From: Macrocybe gigantea
Taxonomy: Eukaryota > Basidiomycota > Agaricomycetes > Agaricales > Callistosporiaceae
DNA length: 44,591 nucleotides
Direction of reading: 5' to 3'
Assembly (NCBI GenBank): GCA_011319805.1
Contig: SJRY01000192.1
Coordinates: forward strand, 1-44,591
In this document: positions 19,069-31,434 of the stretch, piece after piece
How positions within the stretch are numbered: position 1 is the first letter of the stretch
Layout of the letters: every line of letters starts with the position of its first letter
Translations under genes and position numbers: made by a program
The notes under the pieces: model-generated
Databases searched by the model: none
The model's input: only the letters and a program-made list of their open reading frames with translations
What the model was told of the DNA's origin: nothing

Positions 19069-19241
19069 GTAACACTAACAAGAAATAAGAGAAAACAGTC
19101 ACAAAGAAGGAATTGGATTCCTCAATCATAGCTAGTGGTATATATAGGGTGTATTATATGAGTAAGCAATGCAATCATGTGAGTATGTCAGTCTGGTGGT
19201 CAGTCAGCCTCATTGTGCAAGGGCTGTAAGCCAGGCTTACA
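19069..19241 (-). repeat. Element B 5' LTR, 173 bp
   Basis: On the minus strand it starts TGTAAGCC and ends GTGTTACA. A homologous copy at 21280-21444 (mirror 43552-43715) lies next to a polypurine tract in the same relative orientation, which fixes the boundaries. A TATATA-containing stretch lies near the middle. The first 17 bases form a near-perfect hairpin (TGTAAGCC, one base, GGCTTACA). Confidence 0.8.
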
Positions 19242-20213
19242 TAGCTTAAGATGAGATATATAGATTATTTAGTTATAAATAATTGTTTAGTTTGCCTTAA
19301 CTTAAAAGAACCAATGCACTTTTGCCAAAATAAAATGTTATATTTCAGTTAATTGCCTTGGTCATAGTCAAGAGCTTGACTTTGTCTCTGTTCAGCTCTA
19401 GCCCTCAAAATAAACAACTATCAAGCTATAAAGTAATATTAAAGCAATTTAGAATAATGCCTCAATTTAAAAAAACCAATGCTACCACTTTTAAAAGCAA
19501 TTCAGAACAATGCCTCAATTTATACTGCAGAAATTCATCAGAGGCACTTTTTCATATTATCACATATATGTTTGTACATATCCTAGCATTGGCACATCAG
19601 AAGAATGCTTCAATTTAAAAAACCCAATGCTATCACTTTTGCAAGCTTGTTTTTACATGAAGTATAACAGATGGCAATTTCTTGGAATGTTTTGTTTTAC
19701 AGCTGTTTTCATAAATAATGAGATTTCTGAAAAAAAAATTGCAAATTAAATGTCATGTTACCTATCTTATTTCTGTGCAGAACTCTGCATTTGGCATGCT
19801 CTGAATGCCTACCACCCTTCACAAAGCCTCAGCACAACAAGATATGACTTTTATAATGCTTTCTGTTAAGTCTTTGTAACATGCAGTCTGACAGAGTGTT
19901 GCCTATGAAATGCCAGTGATGTGGATAATCTCTGGAATAGAATTGAGACCTCATTCTTTAAGGCATACATAAAGACATAGTGCTTCAATACATCAGGGAT
20001 ATGAAGAATCACATCACATGGGTCATGTGACTGCTGAATTGAAACTTTTTTTGTTTTTGGGAATTTTATTATTTATAAAAACTGCTATAAAAGAACTGTA
20101 ACTTTATTTCTATAAGGTTGCCCTTGTTTAGTTCTAGCTTTCAAAATAAATACTTGTCAACCTGTTAAGTATGATTAAGGCTAGTCAGAACAATGCCTCA
20201 ATATTATAGATTC
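19242..20213. other. AT-rich DNA with dispersed short repeats
   Basis: No gene. The phrase around AATGCCTCAATTTA recurs at about 19456, 19510, 19608 and 20190. The block 19382-19470 resembles 20112-20200. It may continue the left palindrome arm, but the matching right side is beyond the window. Confidence 0.6.
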
Positions 20214-20318
20214 TATTTCCATCCATTCCTATGCTTACTAGCATCTATTTATATTTAAAAGCTGTAATTTAATGTTTTAGAAGCTTTTGAGAGCTTTTTA
20301 CACTTCTTTACTAATTTT

Positions 20319-21123
20319 TTACCATTCTAGAGAGACTCTAGAAGAAGTTTCTAAATAGCCAGAGATAGAGCTCAAACTTGGACTAAGAATAGCAACAGAA
20401 CTCAAAGGAGTCATTGCTGACCTGAAATCCTTTACAGGAGATTGAACTGCCTTTGATATTTGGTAGAAGAAGGTGAAACTATTCATAGGCATATACCAGA
20501 AACTCACCAATGAGCAGAAGATTAGAGCAGTCCTATCAAGAATGACTAACAGACCAGGAGCCCACTGGGCATTAAGGAAGATCAATACCACTACAACCAC
20601 AGACACATGGGTTGCCTTCATAACTAAAATCAAAGCACAATTTAGTAACATTATGTCACCCTTACAGGCAGGAAGCAAACTTTCAATATCAGATAAGGGA
20701 ACTGACTGATCAATGAGTTCTTGAACAAATTTGTAGACCTTGTAGGAAAAGCCAGAGTAACAGAAATAGTGCCATACTTTCTACTCGAAAAGAGCCTTAA
20801 CTAGTGAACTGCAGAAGCAGTACATTTGATCTTGGAACTCCCAGCAGATAGAGATGAATACATCAAGACCATTCAAGCAGTAGGATAAAACATCAATAAG
20901 CACAGAAACATCATGAGGGGAGATTTCACAAGCACCCATCACAAATCAAGAAGTTCAAGTTAGGAAGGAGAACAAGTGATGGAGGTTGACAAAGTAAGAA
21001 GCAACAACTGCTTCAATTGCAACAAACTAGGACACCTTACATGAAACTATCCAGAACTATGAAAGGGAGCAGCAAATGCCATATGCTTTAACTGTGGATT
21101 GAAAGGACACTATGCACTGATAA
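20319..21123 (+). pseudogene. C-like gag fragment, left arm
   Basis: It reads QKIRAVLSRMTNRPGAHWAL then RKINTTTTTDTW and FSNIMSPLQAGSKL, clearly related to element C gag but more diverged. First knuckle [10 protein letters not shown] and second [11 protein letters not shown] are both present (about 21007-21120). The frame is broken by stops and indels. This arm keeps the second knuckle that the right arm has lost. Confidence 0.88.
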
Positions 21124-21237
21124 CTATTGGATAGCACTAACTAACAAAACCAATAAGGTGGAATGAAGAAAGCAGCAGTCCCTATCTGAGGCTATAAAAA
21201 TACAAGCTGCCCAAGTCACAGAGTAATCCAAGAAGAT
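21124..21237 (+). repeat. Copy of a 114-bp repeat, left arm only
   Basis: Closely similar to 38481-38593 and therefore to the reverse complement of 26432-26544. It contains GGTGGAATGAAG and AAGCAGCAGTCCCTAT. It sits directly after the gag zinc knuckles, inside the 186 bp missing from the right arm. Confidence 0.8.
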
Positions 21238-21279
21238 GAAAGCACACATTGGGGCATGCTACACTGGCAAGAGGGGGGG

Positions 21280-21444
21280 TGGAACAGGGATGAAGAGAGA
21301 ATAGTCACAAAATGGGGATTGGATTCCTTGATAGTAGCTACAGATATATATATAGAACATATTGTTATTAGTCAGCAATGCAATTATGTGTCAGTCTAAT
21401 GATGTCAGTTCTCATTATGTCAACTGCTGTAGGCCAGGCTTACA
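21280..21444 (-). repeat. B-type 3' LTR, left arm
   Basis: Mirror of 43552-43715; homologous to the element B LTR at 19069-19241. A purine-rich tract adjoins it at 21445-21457 when read on the minus strand. Confidence 0.8.
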
Positions 21445-21496
21445 CCCTTCCCTCCTCTAAAGATGAAACACACAGGTGCATCAAAAACCCCAATGA

Positions 21497-22357
21497 GGTG
21501 TTGGAGAAAAGCTACTGGCAGGGAGGTTATGTGTTATCCATCATTCTAGGCATCTTTGTTGGCATCTTCTTTGTCTTCTTTGCTACCCAGTTGTCCAACA
21601 CCTCGCAATCTTTCATCTCCCTCTCTGGCAACCAAAGGTCATTGTTAGGCTAGACAAATCTCAAAGGACTTGGGCAGACTAAGTACAAGAGCGGTTTGAG
21701 ATGATTGCAAAGGTAATATTAAGCCTAGAGTTATGGATATATTCTGAGATCTTATATATGTAGTCTACTGGGGCATGGACCATGGACTGCAGACTATGCA
21801 AGAGTGAGATGACAAGGAATGAGTCCAGATGACTCAGAAGAAGTGACTCAAATGGCTGCATACTGCATAGCTATGATAAGGCGATAAGACATTTGGGTAG
21901 TATAATGGAATAGGGCAATAAGGAGAAGTGATGGAATAGGGTGAGATAAGATAAGAAAATGGACAGTCCTTCAGGCATTCATAACAGTCGTCCTCTGGCC
22001 TGTAACCTTTCCATCACACTAGGTACTGTATGCCTTGTCCTCATTTGCATTCATTGATTATTTCCTTGACTTGCCATTCTTCCTGCCCCTCATTAGTCAC
22101 CATGGGACCTGGTCACTCACATTTTCTTGAAGGATATGCATCATCATCATTGTCTTGGTAGGGTCATAGTTCAGAGGCATGAAATGTCAGAAAGATATTT
22201 GAGGAATTAGGGAGATCGAGAGTGTAAACTGAGCATTCCAGCTAGGCTTCAGTGATCTTGTATGGGCCATCGAACTTTGGCATAAATTTGGCTACTCTTC
22301 TGTCACCCTTCTGGTAGTATTCTCTGCAGCGATGTTTAGTAGACAACATAACACAAG
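21497..22357 (-). pseudogene. B-type (D2) integrase end and chromodomain, left arm, split by LTR
   Basis: Mirror of 42640-43500, where the reading is described. The chromodomain is cut by the LTR at 21643-21986. Confidence 0.8.
21643..21986 (-). mobile_element. 344-bp solo LTR in D2 chromodomain, left arm
   Basis: TGTTAG at the left, ATAACA at the right. It is a diverged relative of the 320-bp C-family LTR with an extra segment rich in GATAAG and AATAGGG. The flanks GTCAT and GTCGT are a TSD with one C/T difference at a CpG. Confidence 0.88.
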
Positions 22358-22807
22358 ATCTGCTGCTACAAGTCACCTTTCAGTGACAAAGTCAATCTCT
22401 TGTCATTTGAGCCATGGACATATTATGAGTTCTATGATTTCGAGGTTCTGGGAATGATGTCAGCCTATGATTTCCTTCATCATACCATCAGGAGCACCAA
22501 CAATGAGTCCTGCCACCTCTTTAAGCTTGCCCACACTCTTGAGATAGCCTTGAATGCAATGTGATCCTGAGCTAAACATAGAGAGGAATATTTGTCCCAG
22601 GTGGACATGACTTTGCAGTATCTTGGTTGTTGCACAGAGGCCTACAAGAACACCCTTCATGTCCATGAACATTCCTCATGTTGTCGAAACTGAGGCCTGC
22701 CACTGGATCACACAACGCTATGCATTGATGATTTCAAGGGGGGTTGATATCTCAGACATTATGCCAACAGTTTGGGAGCTTGCAGCTTCTATGCTGCCAA
22801 ATAGCCA

Positions 22808-25335
22808 CATCAAGATCAAGTTGTTGGGAGCATTGGAAACTGCATTGGAATCAGGGTCAAGCTCAGAAGAAGTTTCAAGATCAATATTGAATTCAGGATC
22901 TTGATCAACAGGTATGTCAGAATCATTGGAGACTTTGTTGCCTTGATCTTTTGAAACCTGCATTTCACAGAGTCAGTTAGTGTTGATATCAAGAAGTGTT
23001 TTAGGAATAGTGATTTCACAGCATGTGAAGTATGGAATGACTCAAAATGCTGCAACAGAATGGTCCAGAACCATGCCATCAAGTTTGGCAATAATGTAAG
23101 CTTCTCTGAAATTTCAAGAGACTACAATAAGAGGTCCAAGGTATCAAAGTCACATCTTCCAATCAAGACTCTTCTCCACATAGGTGTTTTGAATAAGGAC
23201 TAAAGCACCTTGTTTGAAGTCGAAATCGCAGATCACATAATAGTGTTTCTTCTTGAATTGCTCAGCAGCCTTTCTATGGGTATTGTAAATGTCAGTATAA
23301 AGGGCCTGTAACTGTTCTGTTTGTTTCTGTAAAGTGATAATGCAATGAGAAATAAGATTGGTGGAAGAAAGGATTGACTTAGGAGGTGGCTGTAGGTATG
23401 TCACTTCTATGATATCGAATGGAAGGATTGGATGAGTGCTGGTGATTGCAAAATAGGGTAAACAACCCATTCAATATTGGGCGGTGACTCTCTTGGTAGA
23501 GAAAATGGAATGAACATATTGTGACCACTTGGTTTCAATACCATCTGCTGCCTTTATCAGTGATTGACAAATATCATAGTGTGGCTACTCAGCTATTCCA
23601 TTTGCTTGGGAGTTGTAAGTCGAAATCTAAATATGGTAGATGCTGTAGTGTTTCCCAAGATAATCAAGACCTGCCACAAAGGGACCACTATTATTAGTAA
23701 TGATTTTGCGAACACTACCCATTAGCATAGCATGTCTTCCATTTGCCAATCATGTTCTCTCTTTGAAGTGCTTGAAATTCAGGATAATGCATTAGGGAGC
23801 AATGGCCTTGGACAATGTACTAATAGCCATTAGATTTCAGCATCTTTATCATATCAGCATAGAACTTTCCAAAAAGAAGTATGAGAACAGTGACAACTGG
23901 TGGGATGAGAATCTGTTGGGTCTGATGCTGTTGACAGATGTGACAAGTTCTACAAAACTAAGAAATATTGGCTAGCATATGAGGCCACCAAAAGTGTTTG
24001 CAAACCAAAGTGCAAGTTGGATAGATGCCCTTGTGACCAAGGTCATTATAGGCCTGAGCAAGAATGTTCAAGTGTCAATTTCAAGGAATTATAAGTTTGT
24101 GACTGTCCTGATTGTCCTTGCACCATAACTTGTCAGTGGCAATAGAGAAATAGAAATAATACCAAATGAAAGCTTTGAAGGCAGAGTCTGTCAAACTAGG
24201 CAGACGATGCAGAGTGGTCAGGTAATCTTATATCAAGTCAAGGCACTGATTGTTGATCACAGCTGATTTCGAATGAGGAACAAGGGTATAGTCATGAATA
24301 GAACTAAGCTGTTGGAGGTTGGGATTGGTTTCGAGAGGTCTTCTGGCTTGGGAGAAGGAGAGAAGGAATTTTGACAGAGGGCAGCTTGACTGTTCTTCCC
24401 ACTTGAAACATCTTGTCCTAAGTATATTGAAATAAGATGATTTCAATGAGTTTCAGGATGATATCGTGGAGTATTGACAAAATGGATGAAACCATAGACT
24501 TGGTCGATCCAATCATCGAAATCTTTATCTTGATCTGGCTTAGGATCCCCTGGCCTTTGGAAAAGACCATTGGGACCATGACTAGAACCTGAAACATGAA
24601 CAAGCGTGAAGTGGAAGGTAAGGATCATTAAGATCCAATGATTGATGCTAGCAGAGGGAACTATATTGGGATTGTTTAACATCCCTTTGATGTAATGGGC
24701 GTCAACTTCAACTATGAGATTTTGGATGCCAATGATGTACATATGAACAGCATGAATGGATCAGAATAGGCCATAGATTTCAAGTTTCAGCTAAGAGAAA
24801 TGGTGCTTGCAATCATTTAAGGTGATAGACCTGAATCAATTGTAATACCGGACTTGAGGGTTGTCAATGTCACATTGGCAAAGGAAATAACCAACGGCAA
24901 TATAAGACATGTCAATGACAAGGATAATAGGGGGCGTCAGATTTGTAGTTGAGGGGTCAAAGTGCAGGAGAAGTGATAAGAGCTTGTTTCAAGTCCTCCT
25001 GCATGTCAAGTTGTTCCTGACCAAAGATGAAATCAATGTTCTTTCATGTAAGATGAACTATGGCATCAGCACAATGAGCGAAATTTTGAATGAAAATATG
25101 CATGACACCAATAGTCCCTAAGAAAGCATAAATGTCTGAGAGGTCCTGACATGGCTTCCAAGTCTTGATCATGATGACTTGGAATTCATTAGGAAGATGA
25201 CCTTTCAGTGTGCAACAATGCCCTAGGACTATAATTTCAGGACTGGAAAGAGTGAGTTTCATGCCAGAAAAGGTGCCTCTGGAATACTTTATGTGCTGGA
25301 CAATGTAGTTTAGATTGCAAAAATGCTTCCAAACG
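22808..25335 (-). pseudogene. D1 gypsy pol 3' half, left arm
   Basis: Mirror of 39690-42190. This copy keeps 28 bp of the integrase core (23724-23751) that the right arm has lost, so it is the better template for comparison. Confidence 0.88.
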
Positions 25336-26918
25336 AAGTGACAGTAATGAGTGCTCTGTACTGCTGACTGCCAATAAGTCCTAAATTGGCAATCCTGCTC
25401 CTGCTTTCGAAATCACCACTGATTGCTTAGCTCCCTTAGCACAATTCCATAGCCTTAGTCATGATTGCTTGCCCAGCACTCGAAATTCCAAAGAACTCTG
25501 TGAAGCTTCCATTCCAGATCCCAGACTTCACCAAATGTGTCACATTCTTACATTTCAGACCTTCTGCCAATCCTGTATTGCCAATGGCTAATCTGGTAAT
25601 CCCTCTACCATATGTCACTCCCAATCTACTGATCTTGCTATGGCAAAGCTATTGCCATTCTTAGTATTGCATCACCTCATGTGTTCTGGTGCTTCTGAAG
25701 ACCCTTTGCCACTGCATGCTTGAAACAGATGATTTTGAGCAAGTGACCATATTTCTGTTGCCTTTCTTTCAAAATATTACAACTTTTGTTTTGCTGATTC
25801 ACTTTACATTTCTTAGAGTATGTTTGCACTTCACCTTACCATGCATATCACTGGTATTGGAATGCATTTTACCTATACTTTTACTATTTATCTTCTAATT
25901 CCAAACAGACCTACATCCTCCAATATTTTGGCCATGATATGTTCTTTTGAAATCTTATGACTTTCTCTTTCTTTCATTTTGAAACCTCTCGAAATCAGAC
26001 AATGTCCTTTTCTTATCAGTTTTGAAATCATACAACACTTTCTTTTTCTTGGTTTTGACTTTGCCAATTCTCCAAATGTTTGAAATCTTTTACCTATAAA
26101 ACCCATGTACTTGGTGTTTGTAATAATAATAGAAAAAAGTTACTGTCTCAGTTCTCAGCAGTCCTCGCAGTCTATAGCTCATGTGGAGTCCTTGTGTTAT
26201 CAACCTTGCAGTATCGCACTTGTGTAGAGCTGCAGTGTCAAGTCCAGAAATCCAGTGTTCCTAACTTCATGTGGAAGTCACCGTCATTCCAAGCCCCTTT
26301 GAAACCCATCATCATTATTTCCAACATTGCTTGGGATCATAGTTAAGTCCCCTACATATTTCCAAAATCACCAAAACCTTTCCCAAAACTATTCCAAAAT
26401 CACTTTATTCCTTTTCCCTGTCTTATTCCTTATCTTCTTGGATTACTCTGTGACTTGGACAGCTCATATTTTTACAGCCTTGAATAGGGACTGCTGCTTC
26501 CTTCATTCCACCTTGTTGGTTTGTTGGTTAGTGCTACCTGATAGTCATTATTATTCTATATTTGCCTATGGAAATGATTTGGTTTAATTGCATTTGGTAA
26601 ACAACAACCATTCATATCTGCATTTTCAAGACTATGATTACCTATCTCTTTTTGTCTCCACTGCTCATTGTCACTGCTCATTGTTGCAACATACTTTTAG
26701 TAAAATAGAAGAGCCCACTTACTGTTACTGCTGTGGCCTGTGCTATAATCCCTACACTCAGGACCATTCCATGATGTCAGAAAAAAGGAAATGTGCAGTA
26801 TGCCTGCTTCATATTATATGTTGTCAGGTATCTACATATTCAATAGAATGGTAATGAAAAACTGTACAGTGGCTTGTTGTTAGTCTCCACAATGAAGGTG
26901 AGTCTTTTCTAGTGCTCA
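25336..26918. other. Unidentified DNA, left arm
   Basis: Mirror of 38107-39689. It includes the inverted copy of the 114-bp repeat (26432-26544). No domain recognised. Confidence 0.5.
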
Positions 26919-27238
26919 TGTTATGGACGTCGCTCAAAGGACCATTCAATTTCTTATCTTATCTTTCCCATATCCCTTATCTTCCCCATCATGCTGTGCA
27001 GCATGCAGCCATCAAGTCATCTCACTTCCCTAGTCATTCTGAGTCATCTCCTTCCAGTCTTACTCATCTGCAGTCCACAGCATTGTGCAGCCCATGGTCC
27101 GTGCTCGAGTACTGTAGTGTATATAAGGACTCCCAGATGTACCAGTAGTGCTAGGCTTAATATTCCTTTTGCCATCATCTCAAGACCACTCTTGCACTTA
27201 GTCTGTCCGAGTCCTTTTGAGATTCGTCTAGCCTAACA
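26919..27238 (+). mobile_element. Solo LTR, C family, TSD GCTCA, left arm
   Basis: 320 bp from TGTTATGG to CTAACA. GCTCA lies at 26914-26918 and 27239-27243. The mirror copy has the same TSD, so it inserted before the palindrome formed. Confidence 0.96.
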
Positions 27239-28495
27239 GCTCAGATATTTAACAGAATTTGCTCTATTGCAAAACACAATTGTAAATGATTAGATGAACA
27301 TGGACATTGTGTTTTTATTGATTAAGGTGAGATTTTCTTTATATTATACTGCATTTCTCATTCTGCTATATTTCAGAATACAGCTTATGACTGCATGGAT
27401 AACAACATCATCTTGTAAGGCAATCAAGTGCCATTATGGAGATAAGGATAATATGTGCAAGGTTTTTCCTGGTATCCCAAGGTCAGTTCTATATTAATTG
27501 ACATATAGTCTCTCAAATTCATTTTATAATGCCAGATGTTTACTATCTTCTGCTAAGCATTAGACAAAATATATTGGTATCTGGTGTGCAGAAGTGAAGA
27601 ACCATGTGCATTTATCTTAGTGACAGGGATTCCCTTGGAATGTGAATAAGTTGGGTATTTCTGTTGCATATCTTAGATGACAGGAACATTTCTTGAGCTA
27701 ATGGATAATTTACTTGATGTATTATTCATTAGGCATCCAGAATTTATTCTACTACTTTATTATAATCTATGCTAAGGGAAATCTTTATCCAGAGTATATC
27801 AAATTGGTGTGCAAGCCAAAAATACTCTGAACATTTCCAAATGCTACATATGTTTAAGAGAACCTGAGAGTGTTGCTAAGACTGGTGCTGATCAACTTGC
27901 TCAGGGAATAATGAGCATGCAATAATTGACACAATGAGCAGCACAATGAGTATATACAAACTGATATTTTATGTAAAAACATAATGTATATTTTGGAGAA
28001 TATATACAGTGTAAAAACATTATATTTATATATTTTGTACAAATATCTAATGTTTATTTTAGAAGTATATTTAGGTTAGAAAGTAACTTATATCTACATA
28101 ATATCTGCATTAATAGATTTTTTAAATCTGATTTGGTTGCCATAAAGGTCATCTTCTTGCAGGAGTATTTATACTAAAATAACTAATAGTTTTTATACCG
28201 AAAAGAGGCAATAAAAATGCAGTTCATAAATTTAAAGAGGATTTACACACTATCTACATATCAACCACAGCAATGCCATCATCATTGTTGTTGCTGTTAT
28301 TGTTGCTGCTGCTGCTGCTGTGAGTTTGTAGAAATATCATGCTGGCAATATTTTCTAAAGGCAGCAAAAATCAATCAGGCCTATTAGGCATATATATCAT
28401 GCAGACTGAACCCCTCATTTGAAATCAGAGATCAAGTTTAATTGACAATACTATATCAGCAGTGAAAGTATAAGAAAGTGGGAGAGCATTGTGCT
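27239..28495. other. AT-rich DNA with CTG-rich microsatellite, left arm
   Basis: No gene seen. A TTG/CTG triplet tract lies at about 28287-28322. Confidence 0.6.
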
Positions 28496-28580
28496 TAGTG
28501 CTGTGGGCAGAATTCAGCAAGGCAGAGTTTGCCAAATGCCAGGCAGAATTGACAATTGCCAAGGGCGGCAAAATTTGGCA
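28496..28580 (-). repeat. Probable hAT terminal and subterminal repeats, left arm
   Basis: It begins TAGTGCTGTGGGC and carries several TTTGCC/GGCAAA motifs. Mirror of 36445-36529. Confidence 0.55.
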
Positions 28581-28637
28581 AAACTTTTCTGTCCTATTTA
28601 TGCATCCTAAGGTCATTTCCTCAAGGCAATAGGTACT

Positions 28638-31079
28638 CTAGGCCCTGCTTGAGGTAAGATCAAGCCCCTTCTGTGCAAGAATCTGATTTACGTCCCATCC
28701 TATTGGTCGCAAACCCTCAGATAAGTGGTGGATATCAATGTCATTATCTAGAGTTGCTGGTACAAGTCCCTTTTCTATATTGGTCAGTTCCTTGTAAGGG
28801 TATGCTTCTCTTAGCTCTTCGAGAGCATACTCTGCAAGCAGTTGAGGATCAATATCAATACCCATCTAATCCTTATTGCACTGCCCTTCAAACTTGTGAA
28901 ATGCTGCTTCTACATCCTCAACTGTCATATCCTCAGGGCCCAAAAGAAGGTCGTCATCCTCATTCTCAATGACAGTGGTGAGTGGCAGTCTCCAGGAGAA
29001 ATTTTCATCAAGATCTCAAGCTAATTCTGCATTGATTCCAGCTTCTGCATGTGTATGCATATGTGTATGATGTCACCATGTAGGTTTTCCCTCTGCCTTG
29101 GCCAGGTCAAAAAGCAGGCAATGATAATGAGCACATAGTTTTCCCAGAACTTCGAATGTTGGCATTGTCAAGTGGCACCGGTGAATACCTTGAATACCAC
29201 CTAAGTCAGAAAACAGACATTCGATGTCAGTGGCATGTGGGACAATGGAAAGAAGGGTAATAGCAAGGGTTTTGAGCAGATGGTCATTCCCAGAAATCGG
29301 CAAGATCTCCCACCAAGCTTGTCCATCTTTTTGGCCACTAGTGAATGGAGCTTTGCTACTTCCATACAACAGAATGTCATCAATGAGTTTCTTGCCCTTC
29401 TCCTTGGGCCACCTCCACTATTTTGCTATACCAAGTGCTAACAAATTGCCTGGCTTTTTGCAACTTGAGACACTGCAAGTTTTCAGCACATAGAATAGAG
29501 AAGGAGAGTGAGGGCATGGATATCTGTATTGAGTTGATGAAAACAAGATGTGAATATGTATCGAGCATGATATAAGAAATTGATATCATTGGCCAATGTT
29601 GCTTCCAGGTTGATGATATGCTGTGTGCAGTGAATTAATTCTAGCATGCAGTCCACAAGAGTAGCCTCATACAACTCAATATTCCCAATAGCATCAACAA
29701 GTAGTTTGCAAGTTTGAATGAGCTGCTTGAGCAAGTTCTAATACTTGTTGTCCTTTAGAATTGTCATTACAACATCTTTTGCTACTGGTGTTAATCCATG
29801 TGCTGCTTTCTGAGCATCTGATTAGCTACAGAAATTAAATAGAGCTTGCCTAAGAGATATTTAATTAACACATTACTCTCACAGAGGGATGGCATACATA
29901 CTGATGAGATTGAACACTCATAGCTTGCAGAATTAAAGAGTACTAGTGTGTCTCAGTATGTATCTTGAGAGATTGTTTGATATTGAGCTTTTTGGCCTCA
30001 ACCTCAAGCTGCCCACTCCAGTAATGGGAGTTGGTGAAGAATGCCACAATATAAGCACTCTTTGTTGCAACAGCTTTTATTGCTGGATATGATACAATTT
30101 TGCCAATAATTGTATTGAGACTATGCAAGAAACAGATGAATATCTAGGTTATCCATAAGACAGAGTACCAGCCAAATAGCATTAACAGCTCACTAGGACC
30201 CAGTAAAACTCTTCTTGAAATTTTTATTAAAAGGCTTGCATGACTGTTGGATTGTCCATTGTCGATGCTATGACATTTTGGGCATTACTAATCTCCATCT
30301 GTCACAGCACTTGCTTCGCAGTCTCAAGGTATTTATCTGCAGAGCCTTGATGACCAGTGAGATTCTCAAGACTAAGAACTGTTGGGTGTTCATTTGGTTC
30401 TGCAGTGACTGCACCATATAGACTCTGACCAAGCTGATCATCCCATCTGTCAAACAGCATTGTGAGCCACTTGCGCTGCTTCAAATATTCCACTGTATGG
30501 ACTTGTATGCATGTAGCTTCTGCATCTATGATATTATGTGACAGAACATAGCAGGTAGGTGGCTCATAGATAGGGCAGATAGAATGGATGAAATTACAAA
30601 AAAAGAAGTTTTTGACTATAGAAAATGTGCAATTGGCCACAACCACAAATCTACAATGGTTGCACCAGTAAGCCATTATATTGAATTGGATTACTACAAG
30701 CTTCATACCAAAATAGCTTGACATTTACTTCTACTGTCTCCTTTTCTGTCAGAGCTCGATCAATAAACTTCTCAAGACCACTATGACTTTTTTGCTTCTT
30801 GATAATCTGGGATCCAGAACTAGTGCCAGAGGTATCCTTCTCTTGAAGACCAGACTTCTGCATCATGCAGACCTGGGCTTGTTGACAAGCAGCCAATGGT
30901 GCATTTGGACATAGTGTGGGCTCAGAGAGATGCTGAAGAAGTGTATTGTCTTGGCCCTCGATCTCAGGTGAGGGGTCACAGTAGTTGCAATGCCAGTACC
31001 AGTGTTCTAACTTGTTGTCAACCTTATGGCTATGTGTAAAATTGTCCTTGATAGCATGGGCAGGGGGACGTCCAGCCAT
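28638..31079 (-). pseudogene. hAT transposase, DUF659 type, left arm
   Basis: Mirror copy of 33946-36387. The open segments translate identically in both arms, so all its stops and frameshifts predate the duplication or have been copied between arms. Confidence 0.9.
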
Positions 31080-31113
31080 TAGTATCAGGGTGAAGGTTTT
31101 TTCCCCTTGTATC

Positions 31114-31433
31114 TGTTATGGATGTTGCCCAAAGGACCATTCAATTTCTTATCTTATCTTTCCCATATCCCTTATCTCTCCCATCATGCTGTGCAGCATG
31201 CAGCCATCAAGTCATCTCACTTCCCTAGTCATCCTGAGTCATCTCCTTCCAGTCTTACTCATCCGCAGTCCACAGCATTGCACAGCCCATGGTCTGTGCT
31301 CGAGTACTGTAATGTATATAAGGACTCCCAGATGTACCAGTAGTGCTAGGCTTAATATTCCTTTTGCCATCATCTCAAGACCACTCTCGCACTTAGTCTG
31401 CCTGAGTCCTTCTGAGATTCATCTAGCCTAACA
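31114..31433 (+). repeat. C-family LTR at the inner end of the left arm
   Basis: 320 bp, TGTTATGG to CTAACA, inverted relative to the gag fragment beside it. Its CTAACA end abuts the broken protease of the spacer. The flank on the hAT side is GTATC; there is no matching flank on the other side. Confidence 0.93.
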
Positions 31434-31434
31434 A

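Larger units (their letters stand above)
6650..19241 (-). mobile_element. Element B: Ty3/gypsy element split by element C
   Basis: Read on the minus strand from 19241: a 173-bp LTR, leader, gag (18749-17819), interruption by element C, then gag with zinc knuckle (10972-10301), protease, RT, RNase H, integrase and the integrase C-terminus at about 6659. No 3' LTR or polypurine tract of this family is recognisable before 6650, so the 3' end appears truncated. Excluding C and one TSD copy, about 5.7 kb of B remains. The related copy D2 in the palindrome arms keeps the 3' LTR and a chromodomain that B lacks. Confidence 0.9.
20214..31434 (+). repeat. Left arm of giant inverted repeat
   Basis: Reverse complement of 33591-44591. 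From 31434 out to about 23752 position x pairs with 65025-x without a gap. A 28-bp segment (23724-23751) and a 186-bp segment (21053-21238) are present only in this arm, along with a few 1-2 base indels. The arm may extend further left than 20214. Confidence 0.97.

Noticed and set aside
21378..21653. Frame with a strong apparent membrane helix (GYVLSIILGIFVGIFF)
   Set aside because: It is the antisense of the D2 chromodomain tail, which reads clearly on the other strand and joins across the LTR.
28287..28322. CTG/TTG triplet tract as a CRISPR-like or coding repeat
   Set aside because: It is an ordinary trinucleotide microsatellite in AT-rich DNA with no open frame around it. No CRISPR array is present in the window.
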